From Pegea sp. RAD2-039 (Eukaryota; Chordata; Thaliacea; Salpida; Salpidae): a stretch of DNA of 64,000 bases. The notes under the pieces are model-generated. The model ran no database searches, was not told the DNA's origin, and saw nothing but the letters and a program-made list of their open reading frames with translations. The translations under genes and the position numbers were made by a program. Positions within the stretch are counted from its first letter, which is position 1. Each line of letters opens with the position of its first letter. The stretch lies in NCBI GenBank assembly GCA_034620365.1, contig JAQGEQ010000146.1, positions 175,597 to 239,596 of the forward strand. The letters run 5' to 3'. Positions 48,123 to 60,929 of the stretch are shown here, in pieces.

Positions 48123-48322
48123 TTAATTTAAGTCACTGTACTCAGTGTCTTCTGACAATCTATTGGCAGCTCTTGCGACGCCAACTTCATCAATCCGTCT
48201 GTTCTGCCGCAGAATCTTATTGGCGTAGAGAATGGAATCCTGGTGTATTTGAAGCAACTGAATCTCCAAGTTTTCTTTCCTTCCATATATATGCATGTCC
48301 GTTCTCGGCAAAAGTTGGCAAA
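48123..48322 (-). CDS. probable terminal exon of an unrecognised coiled-coil protein
   Basis: A frame ending at 48123 reads naturally from about 48322 (QLLPRTDMHIYG, KENLEIQLLQIHQDSILYANK, ILRQNRRIDEVG, then SEDTEYSDLN and stop). Base composition is less AT-rich than the flanks. The upstream junction could be an acceptor at 48323-48324 (gataag); the 5' exons were not found. Amphipathic helix expected. I do not recognise the family. Confidence 0.45.
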
Positions 48323-49589
48323 CTTATCATAACATGCTAGAAATATTTTAAGAAGAAAAACAATCATTTTTATCAACCGAGTTTTAAATTGACAAAGTAA
48401 GTTTAAAAGTATTTAATAAATTTATGAGTAGCATTCAATACTCTCTGTAGCTCAAACTAATATTTTTTTACAAATTGTTATAAGCAATTTTAATGATTTT
48501 TTTCCACACACAAAAGCAATATTACAAATATCATTATTACTTTTTACATTATCCAGATTTTGCTTACAAAACTTTCATAAAAAAACAGAAGATTAGTTTT
48601 TTATTTGGATATCAAATGTAATGGAGATGTGGATAACAATAATATTTTTGAAAACATATAATACGTTTTCAGCGATTACTATATTATTTGAAACCTAAAC
48701 TTACAGCTTGATTCATAATAGCAAATACACTCTCTAATTGTTTCAAAATAATAGTTTATAAAATGTTTTAAAAATATATTTTTTTCTTATAACCACTGAT
48801 TAATTTTAAGAATACGTAACAAAAAAAAAGAAATCAGAAGAAAGATAAAGATTCTTCAATCAGCTAACCATCTCAAACAAAACTTATTAATTACAACAGC
48901 AAGGCTGCTTATGTTGCCTATTTATTAACAAAATATTAAATACTAAAGTATATTTTGTATAAAAATATAAAAAAGAGTTTTTAATCATTAGTATGTTTCA
49001 GTACATTAACAATAAAATTAAGTCTTCTTTTTTGTGGTTAGTATCAAGTATTTTCCTAGTTTCAATTTTATTCAGTTTCCTTTTAATAAACTTGTTTGAG
49101 ACTTTTTATAAACAAGTTGTTTTTTCTTTGTTTGATTTTTGTTTTTCTTAAGTTTCGCATTCTTATAACTATTTTGAAAATATTGTAATGTGCAAGGTTT
49201 TGTTTTTATGATAGCCAAATAAGAGATTATAATTTTTTTCAAAGTATTTATTTTGAGATCATAAATAAAATTAAATTGTTTAACGACGATAAACAACGAA
49301 AATTTCAAAGAAGTTAAAAACTTTCACTATGACTATAACATTTAGTTTATTTTAATACAACTTTTTCTGTATTTTGCAACTATTTTTGTTGATAAAATCA
49401 CTTATCAATTGTTATCAGAACAATATTCTACAATATGTTATAAAATAAACTTTTAATTAATAAAACCTCAAATTTTTGTATCTTTAGTAGCTAGCTGGCT
49501 TTGTTTTCAAGGTGATTGTTTATTTTACTGTAGAAGTATTCTCACAAACAAAAATTTCAAAACTCTTTCAATTTTTTTTTTTATATATA
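48323..49589. other. AT-rich sequence, no gene recognised
   Basis: Should contain the missing 5' exons of the 48123 exon if that gene is real. Lysine/asparagine-rich open frames here look like AT-composition artefacts. Confidence 0.4.
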
Positions 49590-49764
49590 TAAATGCGAAG
49601 GAGGGTGCCTAAAGAGAGCACATCTCACTAACACACATTCTCAGGAGTTTTTTTATGGTTTTTCTCAGTAGTTTTATATGTCTCCACCTGGGGTCGAATG
49701 CGATACTTCCTAGCTAGTTGTACCTAGTAGCTAGGTGTAGTAACCGCTTCGCCACCAAGCAGGA
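49590..49764 (-). mobile_element. tRNA-derived SINE with LINE-type tail
   Basis: Minus-strand reading: a tRNA-like head (GGTGGCGAAGCGGTTACTAC as A-box region, TTCGACCCC as B-box region), a short body ending ctgagaaaaaccataaaaaa, then ~60 bp nearly identical to the LINE 3' end (gagaatgtgtgttag ... gtgctctctttaggcacc ... cgcattta) and an AT repeat. Same order as the copy at 63050-63221. Confidence 0.8.
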
Positions 49765-50052
49765 ATTATTGCTAAAACTTTTAACGTTTTTTGTATAAGC
49801 CCAACTACCTAGTACAATGGCAAAATATCTCTTTTAAAAATAGATACCCGACTATTTAAAAGTTTTAATAATTTCACTGCGCCTTTAAAAACATTTAAAT
49901 CCTCGAAAAGTAATCTATTTGAATAAGTTCAGGTTTCAGGTTATATTCTATTTGAATAAGTGCTTATAAGTTGTGATAAAGTTATTTCTAGGAAGTGATT
50001 TGTGTATTATATGTATATTATATATTGTGGTTGGTGACACTAAAAATCTTTC

Positions 50053-53000
50053 ATGGAAACTATGGTGGACTCAAATAAAACTGGTAAGACTCCAAAGGTA
50101 TCAATGACTAGACATGGAGCAAAAAGCTCAGATCACCAAAGACCATTAAAAGTGTCCTTTCATGGGACAAATTTCTTCCCAAGCTGCATAAGCTAAGGTT
50201 TGACAAAAAATTTCGAGTGCATTAGAGTAGCACATGATTTGTGTGAAGATGTTCGCTTAGAAAATAAGCGTCTTCTAAAAGAGGCGTACAACTGAAATTA
50301 GAAGGAACAACCAACTGATTTCAAATACAAAGTTCGAGGTCCACCATGGGCCTTGAGAATTGTCAAGTTTTTTTCAAAAAACGGAAGTGGCAAATAATCA
50401 CTGGACCCACATCTTCTTTTTTCAAACTCTCTCCGGACACAATTGTTGATACCCAAGATATCAATTTAAAGAAGCCCATCATTAAATCTCACAAGCGTCA
50501 AAAAGACAAATCTTCTATCACATTATTATTCACAACGCACGGTCGATTATTAACAAAATTTTTCAATTGAAAGCTCTTTTGCATTCCCAAGATTTCACAT
50601 TTGTTTTTATTATTGAAACTTGGTTGAAACCGTTTTATTCTGATTCTTTTCTGGTTGACGGTAATATTTTTTATGTTTTGCGTTGTGATAGACTGTATGA
50701 TAGAGGCGGCGGTGTTTGCGTAATTTACAAAACATCGCTTGCACCCATGATTTCTAGAATTCAGATCGATCCCATTAACTGTCTAGGGTTTGAGATTATC
50801 GCTTATGATTTTCATTACTCAAAGTCCAGATTTTCTCGTTTCATATGTACCTATCTACCACCCTCTAAAATTAATGATGAGGTTACTGTTAAGGCCTTAT
50901 GAAGCTTCTGAAGAGTTTTGTGTATACTGAGTTATATATTTTTGGGGATTTCGATTTTATTAAAATTGATTGGAATAACCCGAATCTAGTATTTTTGGGA
51001 AAATCGTTAAACTTGGATAGCGATAATACTAATTCACCCTTTCTAAGTCATGCCTTTGTAAGCTTCCTCAATGCCAATAATCTATCTCAGATGGTTGCTT
51101 TTCTGACCCAAGTTAGTGGCAATCCTTTGGATCTTCTCATCACATCAAAACCTGAGAATATTATCTCCGCTGATCAAAACGAACCTTTTGCTTTGACATG
51201 CGATCACAACATGATTGAATTCAAGCTTCATCAAACTTTTTTTATGAATGTTAAAACTCCAGGCAAAAGGAATTTTAACTGTGGAAATTATAATGGTATT
51301 AACAAGTTTCTATCAGATGTTGACTGGATTTATGTTTTCAACTCTTCCGAAGACTTCAATACTATTTACTCGAGGTTTACTGACATCGTTAAAGAGTCAA
51401 TCGAAAAATTCATACCTTTTTATAAAATTAATAAAAAACCACATTTGCCCAGATTTTTAAGGAATTTACAGCATTTAAAAAACCTCCTATACAAACGAAC
51501 TAAAACAGATTCTTCTATCAAATCTCTGTACAAAGATCTTTGCATAGTTTACAAGAAATTTATTTCTAATTGCTATTTAGGAAGAGAAAGTGCAGTTATA
51601 TCTTCACTTTGCAAGAAAACGTTTTTGGTTTCATAAATCGCAAGCTTAAGGGGAGATCCCAAATACCCCAGCTAATTGATAACAGCGACCAGCTTGTGAT
51701 GGAACCAGAAAATAAAGCTGTTGCTATACAATCAATTTAATAGGGTTTTTATAACCGATGATGGCAATACTCCTTCTCTCTTCTACTCCAACGTTGTTAC
51801 AAATGTTTCTGAGATGGTAGATCTTCCTGAGAGGCTGTTTTTTCATTAAAATCATCAATTTCCAACACCCCATTTAAGACTCCTGCTTTGTTTTTAAGAA
51901 AAACTTCTTCATCTTTATCACTACCTTTATCGCTTTTCTTTAACAGGACTCTGAGGCGAAGAAGCGTTCCACAAATTTGGAAGAAAGCTATTATTACTCC
52001 AATTCATTAAAAGGGTCCCAGAAATACCGCACTTAACTACAGACCAGTTTCGCTGACTTCAGTTATCTGCAGAACTCAAGAGCATATCGTTCACAATCAT
52101 ATGACCAGTCATTTGATGGAGCACCATTTAATATCTGATGTCCAGCATGGCTTTATGAAACGGAGATCTTCCCTGACTCAACATCTCACTTTTATTATTG
52201 AGCTTACAGCCCAATATGAAAGTAACACTCCCTTTGACATCATATACCTCGATTTTGCTAAAGCGTTTGATTCTGTCCCACACACTAAGCTCGTTACTGT
52301 ATTGAAAAACTTAAAAATCAACTGCTTTATCATACAGTGGATTGAAGATTACTTATCAGGTAGAACCCAACAAACTCGTATGGAAATATCTTTATCTAGT
52401 CAAATCGCTAGTGGTGTTCCTCAGGGTTCTGTTCTGGGTCCCCTTCTCTTTTTAATTTTCATCGAAGACCTCATCAGAAGACTAGTAGCAGTAGATGATG
52501 TCAGAGTGTCTGTGTATGCAGATGATATCAAGCTGTTATTTTGTAACCCTTCAAAACTTCAAACTGCACTGCACACTGTAGAAAACTGGTCTGCAAATTG
52601 ATAGCTCAGAATCCAGCCCACAAAGTCTGAACTCGTAACTATATTCCGTAAACCAGCTAAAAATTCTTTGAATCAATACTCCACCAATAGATTTATTATT
52701 CAGCGAGTATCTTCGGTCCTAGACCTTGGCATTATTCTACCATCTGACTTTAAATAGCGCAATTATATTTCCAAAATCTTAGGAAAACCAATCAACCTTG
52801 TCTTCCTTATTATAAGAGACCTTTAATTCTATGGACGCATGCTTTTATATTTTCAAATTGTACGTACGTCCAATTCGTGAATATCATATTAGTGCGTGAT
52901 ATCAAAAAATTAGAGTCTGTTCAGGCAACATTAACGAGAGTAGTATACAGGCAACTTAATATTAAGTACGATAGTTATAAACATCGTCTCAGTTTCTTCA

Positions 53001-53515
53001 ATTTAGGTACTTTGGAAATTCGACGGATTAAATACGACTTGATTCTTATTTTTTAAATTATCGACAATTTAGTTGACATTCATTTTGATGATTTTTTTTC
53101 CATTATTTCTTCCTTCAAGTTTTATAAACTCAGACGACAAACATTACATTTTGATAAGCCTATATCACCTGGTACATTGGTCAAAGCGATTTTTTCTCAT
53201 ACCGCACAATTAGTACATGGAACCAGCTGCCATCAGACATTATCATGTCGGAGTCGCTCGCGTTGTTCAAAATGAAGTTGAAGCGTTATAACATTGTCAA
53301 CATTGTCATTTCTAAACTGTGATTTTTTCCTTGTTCATATTATTCAATTCCATTTAATTGTTCACTGTTATATGCTTTGAAGGCTATCGAAATACCATAT
53401 GTTACATCTTTTGCTTTCTAGATTTTTGACTAAATAGATGTTATTTGGTAGAATGTGTGTTAGCGAGAGGTGCTCTTTTCAGGCATTTTCCTTTTCTTTT
53501 AATGTAATAAATAAA
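50053..53515 (+). mobile_element. LINE copy E (near full span, inactive)
   Basis: Starts with the ORF1 ATG (METMVD), then an internal deletion joins the first ~14 codons to the last third of ORF1. ORF2 starts at 50346 (MGLENCQ). It holds the best-preserved endonuclease: NARSI-like region, ETWLKPFY, GGGVCVIY, GDFDF and CDHNMIEF, in two frames split by one shift at ~50900. The RT continues with several shifts; 52101-52601 contains DIIYLDFAKAFDSVPH and VYADDIKLL. The thumb region is broken, and the 3' tail (53450-53515) carries a degraded hairpin and AATAAATAA. Dead, but useful for rebuilding the family order. Confidence 0.85.
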
Positions 53516-53679
53516 TATTGTTCTGTTATTATTATCCTTCGAAAAAATTCAATCATTTATTCATTTATTCGATGAAACCATTACAAGCTTTATAAAATAA
53601 ATTTTTTTAGAATGATAGAAAGCATGAATGTTAAACTTGAAAGTATTTTAAAATATATTCTAAATGTAAAGAAAAATCT

Positions 53680-54680
53680 ATGAAATACTAAATAAGATTA
53701 TTCAATTTTCAGTTTTCTAAATGTTAAAAAATTGTATAGCAGTGAAATTCAGTAAATATAATAATAGTTTTGAAAAGATTGATTTGTGTTTGAGAACTTA
53801 TTTTTAATTTGATTGTGTTTTCAGTAATATGAAAACTAATTTTACTAAAGAAACCTAGGTTTAGCTGGATAAACAATTGTATTAGATTTAAAAATACAGA
53901 AGCAACATTAATTAAGAATAGAAATTTAAAATTTTCACTTTTCAATAATAATAAAAAGTTTTGTGAGTTGAATATTTTTATGACACATTTTATCATGATA
54001 AGATAGGAAGTAGCGGAAGTTTAATCACCGCTTGATAACTTCAAGTTAGAAAATCGAATTGTTTTAATCTTTGAAAATAATTTAGTAGAAATTAACTATA
54101 TAATCAGAACTAAATTAATTTAGCACTACTTAGTTTATCAGCTAAAGTGTCCTTTTATCTAAATTAAGTCTTAACAGACTTTGTTCTTCAACTTTTATTC
54201 ATAATTAAATTAAAAAGCTGCATTCAAATATATTATTTCATTTTTAAATTTTGATAAACAAATGTATGTTGTCATCTCACTGCTAAAACTTAATTGGTAG
54301 ATTAGTGGAAATAAATATATACTTTCATGATAAATGTATTGATAAGAATTTTTTTTATACCTACGTGTTATAACAAAGTTTTAATCACTTTCATTTGGTT
54401 TAAATCATGCCATGAAAATACTAAACTTCATCTAAAGTTAAAAATTCTATGATTTATATCAAAAGTAGCTATTAATTTTTATATCTTTTGTGTTTAGTGT
54501 AATAATAAAACTATTTTCCTTTAAACTCAATTAAAATAATCTGTGTCTTGGTACCGAGTTGCAAATATCAATTTTTGAAAGTAATTTTTAAATTCATTAA
54601 ATTGAAAATTTTATTGTTAAAATACACGAAAAGTAAAATCTACAATTGGAATTACATCTAATTAACATCCTCAAATTCAA
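53680..54680 (+). repeat. direct duplication, upstream copy
   Basis: Diverged match to 60930-61905 in the same orientation over about 1 kb, e.g. atacagaagcaacattaatt at 53893 and 61141, ataggaagtagcgga, and agtaaaatctacaa at both ends. Non-coding. Together the copies bracket the LDLa-repeat GPCR gene. Confidence 0.75.
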
Positions 54681-56041
54681 GCTGCTCACTAAAACTACTC
54701 TTTTATATGAATTTTAAATGATGTCAATTAAAATGATCTGTGTCTTTAACTTTAATAATTATTATTTACTTAAATTTTTAATAATATTTTTAATTAATTC
54801 AAAATCTAAACATTTTTATGTAAATGTAAAATTACCAGTATAATGCAACTGTTGAAATAATAATTTGACCTTTAAATATTAGAAATATAAAACATCAACT
54901 TTTAGTTTTAAATAAAAATAAATTTCACGGTTTTTAAGATGAAATTATTTGTCAAATTGAACTCTAAGTTGATTTTGAAATTATGTTCGATGTTTGTTCG
55001 GAAATTAGTTTTGAAATTAATTCAGAATGATTCCAAAATTATAAAAACAAAATGTAAATTCGAGTTACTTTTAATTTACTTTTAATACAATTATATTTTC
55101 AATTTAAATAATATGAATAATTTGAATAGCTAAATCAGAATTTTAAAGTTTGTTTTTAAACCATTATATTATTTCATAGATTTATAAAAGTATTTGTAAT
55201 TTCACGAAACTATTCAGTGAATCATCAACTTATTTTCTTCACGTTTTTACTTAAATACTTATTAGATTGATTCAACTTCCTATCTTTGTGGATAAAACAG
55301 TTTTTTAGCAAACCTTTTGTGCCTCAAAAATTAATTAGTTGTTTAAATTAAGAGCTTTTTCTTAATTTTCTTTTTAAGTTTTAGAAAATTTTTGTTTAAT
55401 AAATAAAATCTTAATATCTTAAATAAATATAAATCTTAATCAAAATGAATGTTACAAATACTATTAGAGTTTTGTTATTTTATAAATTAAGTCTTTTATT
55501 TGATATCTAAGAGCAGAAAACTAACAAATGGTAAACTATATTAGAGTTAAATGAATGAGTAAAAATGATTTCAAATTGTAATTAGTCCTTTAAAGTTCGA
55601 AAAATTACTTATTTTGATAAAAATATTAATTCACAAAATTTTAATTATTAATTTGTATTTTCAGTTTATTAACTCTCTTTTAGTTTTGTGCCAACAATTT
55701 AAAAACCCTTCTTTTATCTGATTAAAGGGTGGTTATTTAGTTTAAAATTACAATTTAATTATTATTAACTTTTGGTAACTTTACAATCATGTGTGAAATC
55801 AATATTTTTCCTCTAAGCTTAAATCTCTATTATCTAAAGTCAAAAAAAATTCTTGATTCAAAGCGCATTAATTTTTAGAGTTTTTTTAAAGATATATTTC
55901 AATTATTTAATTTCCTGTAGTTTTATTTAATTTTAAATAAAACATTTGCTGTAGGATTAAAAATTTAAACTAATCTGATTTCAATTTCAGTTTTGTTTTA
56001 AGTGCTTTAACTGAAAACAAAAATATAAGTTGTATTTGAAA
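54681..56041. other. AT-rich upstream region of the LDLa-repeat GPCR
   Basis: Presumed promoter; no recognised element. Confidence 0.5.
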
Positions 56042-59000
56042 ATGCTGCAACTTTTTCAACGAATTTGTTTGGTGGTTTTGTTTACTTTTACTTTGAGTAG
56101 GAATTGTGAGTAACTAGCAAATCAATACAAAAAAATTAATTTACTTTCTAAAATCATTAAAACTGAAAATAACTTTTAGATACCGTTGGTTTGTTCTGAA
56201 AATTAAAATTTAAAGAATTTAAATTATTAAACCTGTTTTTAATTAGACTATAAATCATTAAAGCATTCTATTTATAATTAATTTCAAAATGCTTCTATTT
56301 AAACAGGTATTGTTGCAAGACGTTATGATAGTAGGAAACCTTGTAGGCCTGAAGACGGATATCTTAAATGTCGAGCTGTAACATTTGATTTTAATCATTA
56401 TTACAATTTTAGAATTGGTGATGAAGTTTGCATTTTAAGGAGACTAGCTCATAGGTATTGTGGAGTTGCTTTAAAATGTACCGATGATGAATTTCGCTGT
56501 CAAGAAAGGTGAAAAATAAACTTTGCTTATTTGTAATTCCACATTTTAACAGAACTTATATCATGTTTAAAGTTTTAATTCCTTCATTGACTAATTTTTT
56601 TCATACTATTTCAATAATCCTTTCAAGGTTTTTGCAAAATTAAAAAAAATAGAATCATTTATTCAAATAAGGTTAAGTAGGTTCTAATTCTGCGGAATCA
56701 AAGTTTAAACAAATATTAAAAACAAAATCAAAACTAAAATTTATTCAATTTAAAACTTATCATTTCTTATTCATTTTGTTGAAACTTTTCCTCGATTAGT
56801 TTTCTCAAAAGTTTTTAAGTTTGCTTCAAATGATTTTGTAATCAAACTTAACTTCTGCGACAAAATTAAAACTTTCCTAGAAAACTGAATACAGATTGAA
56901 GCAAGACAAACTGATATTTATTTGATTAATTTATTTAAGATATTTAAAAAAGTTGACTAGTTTACTTTGGTGCAGCAAATAAATAAAAAAATTGAATAAA
57001 AATATTTTTAAGCAAATTGTTTAAGCAGATGTGAGAAACGGAAAGACATAGTTTATTATTGTGACGAAATAACTTCCACTTTTTTACAACTTCGATGTCA
57101 TCCTGATGAATTTCTGTGTCAGAAAACTAAAGAATGCGTACCACGAAATTTGTTAAGTGTTCGTCTGTATAAATTTGGATGTAATCGTTGTCCGATTAAA
57201 AAGGTTTAAAATTTAATTAAAAAAACTAGTTAATTAAAAAAAATTACGTTTTCATTTACTAGTTTATACAAAAAAAAAGATTAAACGGCCTACACTTTAG
57301 TGAAGCAAAACTTATTAAACATTAAATATCTAATATTATGAATAATACTTAGCTTTTTATATTAATTTATTATTATGTCAGTTAGATTAAAACTCATAAT
57401 CAAAAAGAGTTTGTTTCAAAAGATAATTTCAGTAATACTATACTCATTATAAAATATTTAAGTTTCAATTTTTCTCAATTTTTTCCAAAATAAACGCAGG
57501 CTAAAAGAAATTTTAATTTAAAATGAAAGATTGTTGAAAGCTAAATAGAATAAAATAAATAATTAATTACAGAAATATCGCATTTTTTGAAATATGATCG
57601 ATACATCAGGAATATATTTAAAATATTTGAATTATCTCATATATTTTATATTATGTTTCAGTATGATGAATTTGGAAAGCAAAAATGCAAACTTTTTGAT
57701 TCATGCGATAATGCTACAGAGTATCAATGTCATGGCGTATACAAACGCTGTCTTCTGCGAGAAAGGGTGAAGGATGGAAAAAAGGATTGTTGGAATGGTA
57801 CTGATGAAGTTGGTAGTTTAGAGTGTTTTAATCAGACCGAGTTTACTTGTAAGGATAATCATCGATGTATTCCTCGATATCGTGTCAATGATGGTTTCAG
57901 TGATTGTAAAGATAGCTCAGATGAAAATAGTACTCAGAAAAATTGTTTTTTCCATGAATTTAAATGTAATTTGAATAAACGGAATAAAACCCGTTGTATA
58001 CCTAGATCCTGGGTGGGTAACTCAATTAGAGATTGTGAATCAGGAGAAGATGAAAGTCATACTTTCGATCAATGTATAGAAAATGAAGTTGAATGTTTAG
58101 ATAAAAGCAGATGTCTTCCACAAAAACTAATTTGTGATGGAATCTTGAACTGTAAAGATGGAAGTGATGAAATTGAAATGTGTGATCTGAATAATTATGT
58201 GAGAAGTTTTAGAGGTGAAATTGTTTTAGTTACTTCAAAGTCAATATTTAGTGGTTTGAAAAACTTTTACATCGAAGGGTTACAATATTATTCTAATCTT
58301 GTTTTCAGTGATAATTGTCAAATAAAAACTAATAGCTTTATTGACTTACAAACTAAATTCAAAAATCAAACAACTCCTGATAGCAACATGTGCTCAAATA
58401 TACAAGAAAAATGTTTGAACGAGCAAAACCAGTTTATTTGTTCAAAATGTCTAGATAACAAAACTATAATATTCAACTCACAAGTTTGTGACAACATAAT
58501 CGACTGTCCCGACGCATCAGATGAATGTACATGCGAGAAATCTTCAATTGAATCGCTTTGTCAGAAGTTTTATCCAGATTTAACATCAGGTGATTCAAAA
58601 AATCTCACAAAACATCATTTTGAAATACTTTGTAATAATATTGATGATTTAGAAAATGGAATAGACGAGAAAGTTTGCAACAAACAAGTTTTGTCTTTGT
58701 TATTTGACTCAAACCAAAAAAATAAAACACTTGATACTTGCTCATCACACAATTTGAGAAAAAACGAAACTAATAGAGTCATTTCAGCTAGATCATGTGA
58801 CCATAAAATTGAATGTCACTTAAAAGACGATGAATGTTCAGAACTATGTATCAACAGCAGCTTAAAATGGTCAGAAAATGGATTTGCAGAAACTTTTAAT
58901 CAAAATTTTGATAAATTTAGTTTAACTGAATGCTTTCCATTTTTACGACTAACAAGCAGTTTATCTTCTAAAAGATCTCTGTATTTAGTGATAGATTACA

Positions 59001-60655
59001 AAAACTTACCGCCAAGCTTATTTTTAGAAAAGAAATTACTAGATAATTCCAGCGAAATTGTGATAGAAAACCAAAACCTTTATAATAATAAGTCACTTAT
59101 TACGATGAAAATTGATGGTTACAAAAATATCACAATCAAATCGATGTTAGATTTTTGTAACATCCGAAAGTATTTATGTTCATGGAGGTTTTATTGTAAA
59201 TCAGAAGAAATTGAAAGTATCGACTTGACTAAAGTTTGTGATTACAATGTTGATTGTCTAGATAGTTCAGATGAAATGAACTGCTCGAAAAAGACTCATT
59301 TCTACTGCTGGAATAACAAATCCAAGTTTATTGAAAAAAGCAAGTATTTGGATGGTCGAAAAGACTGTTCTGATGGTTCAGATGAATGTTTAAACTACTT
59401 TTCATCGGTATATGAGATGATTAAAAGCCACTTTCTTCGTTACTTTATTTGGTTTGTCACAGTTCTTACAATAACTGTTAACATTTATGTTATTTGGAAG
59501 CATTGTTTGAAATTAAAAGAAGCTGAAAGTAAAAGTTCAGTGAAGTATGTGAATACATTTCTTTTATGCCAGCTAGCAGTTTCTGATTTAGTAATGGGAG
59601 TCTCTTTGTTGATACTTGGTATCAATTCATTTCAGTATTCAGGTCAATATTGCATTCATGATCTTGAATGGAGAGCAAGTACTACTTGTAACGTGGTTGG
59701 TGTGCTTGCTGTGTTTTCATCTCAAACGTCAATGTGTACTTTAGTAATAATCACAACTTTGAGATTGTATCTTACTATTTGCCCATATAAAACTAATCGA
59801 TTAAACCACAAGCTCATCAGACTTGTTTCACTGCTTTCTTTGGTATTCTGTTTCCTGTTTGCAATGATTCCAGTGTGGTTCAAATATAACTTTGCTGACC
59901 AACTTTATATTGAATCAAATCCTTTTTTCCTAGACCAATCGGTAAATTACAGCACAATTGAAATGTTTTACAAAAAAACTAAAATAATTCTCAGTAATCT
60001 TCATAATACATCTTTAATGTTCAACAACAGCCTTGGTACAAACTTCAGCTATCAATTCATTAAAACTTATTTCGAAAGTGGAAAAAGAGAATCTCTATTT
60101 CAGTCTAGAAATGTTAAAATCAAAAATGCGTTTGGGTATTTCAGTACCTCTCCTGTTTGCTTTCCTGATCTCTATACAAATATTTCATCATCTCATTTTA
60201 TTCTTTCAATTATCATTATAACTTTCAATACTTGTTCATTTTTATATATTTGTGCAGCTTATAGCTACATTTTCTACACCACTAAGAAAAGCTCAAAATC
60301 TGTTAAACAATCAAAAAATGCAAATCAAATGGGAAAAATGAAATTACGAGTTTTCCTCATCATTATAACAGATATATCTTGTTGGTTACCAGTTATAATC
60401 ATGTTTATTATTAGCTATAGTGGATACAAACTTGATGGTGAAGTACTTCCTTATTCTGCTATCATTATACTACCAATCAATAGTGCAATAAATCCAATCA
60501 TTTATTCAGGTATTGATAAAACCATTACAAACTTCATTAAATTAAAATGTTGTAGAATCAAGCAAGAATCAGTCAAAAAAACTGAAAATATTGAACTTAA
60601 AACCATTAAATCGGCTGGAAAGAAATTTGAAAAGTGTACATCACATCACAAATAA
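56042..60655 (+). CDS. LDLa-repeat rhodopsin-type GPCR, relaxin-receptor/GRL101-like (4 exons, 1144 aa)
   Basis: Exons 56042-56105, 56307-56508, 57029-57203 and 57662-60655 join in phase. Exon 1 is a signal peptide (MLQLFQRICLVVLFTFTLS). Exons 2-3 are Cys-rich. The giant last exon holds about eight LDL-receptor class A modules, seen as DGKKDCWNGTDE, DGFSDCKDSSDE, CDGILNCKDGSDE, CDNIIDCPDASDE, CDYNVDCLDSSDE and DGRKDCSDGSDE, with degenerate ones between. The 7TM part begins near residue 740: LAVSDL (TM2), WRASTTCNVVG (loop 1/TM3), TDISCWLP (TM6) and LPINSAINPIIY (TM7), the signature of the LGR/relaxin receptor group. Leucine-rich repeats, usual between LDLa and 7TM in that group, are not seen. 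The DRY site at TM3 reads TLRLY. The ligand is unknown. Intronless 7TM coding suggests an old retrocopy or loss of introns. Confidence 0.9.
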
Positions 60656-60929
60656 TGGTTTTAAATGGTATTTTTACACTTGTAATCAGAATTTGTTTTA
60701 TGGTTTGAGTTATTGTGTATTTCTGTATTTTTGAAACATAAACTTTCAATGTTAAAAATTTAAAAAGTCGTTAATTGTGCTTAAATTGAAGTTTTCCGAA
60801 AAATTTTTTCAATTAAAAAATATTTAGAAAAATATCTATTTTTCACTTTGAGGTAGGTTTACTATTTGTATGTATATAGTATTTGTTCATCGTACTCTTT
60901 CAGACATCGATAATTAAAATGTAAATAAA
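60656..60929. other. 3' flank of the LDLa-repeat GPCR
   Basis: AT-rich, likely 3' UTR and polyadenylation area; no other element. Confidence 0.4.

Noticed and set aside
49072..49308. 78-codon Lys/Asn-rich minus-strand ORF
   Set aside because: Composition follows the AT-rich DNA; no splice or motif support.
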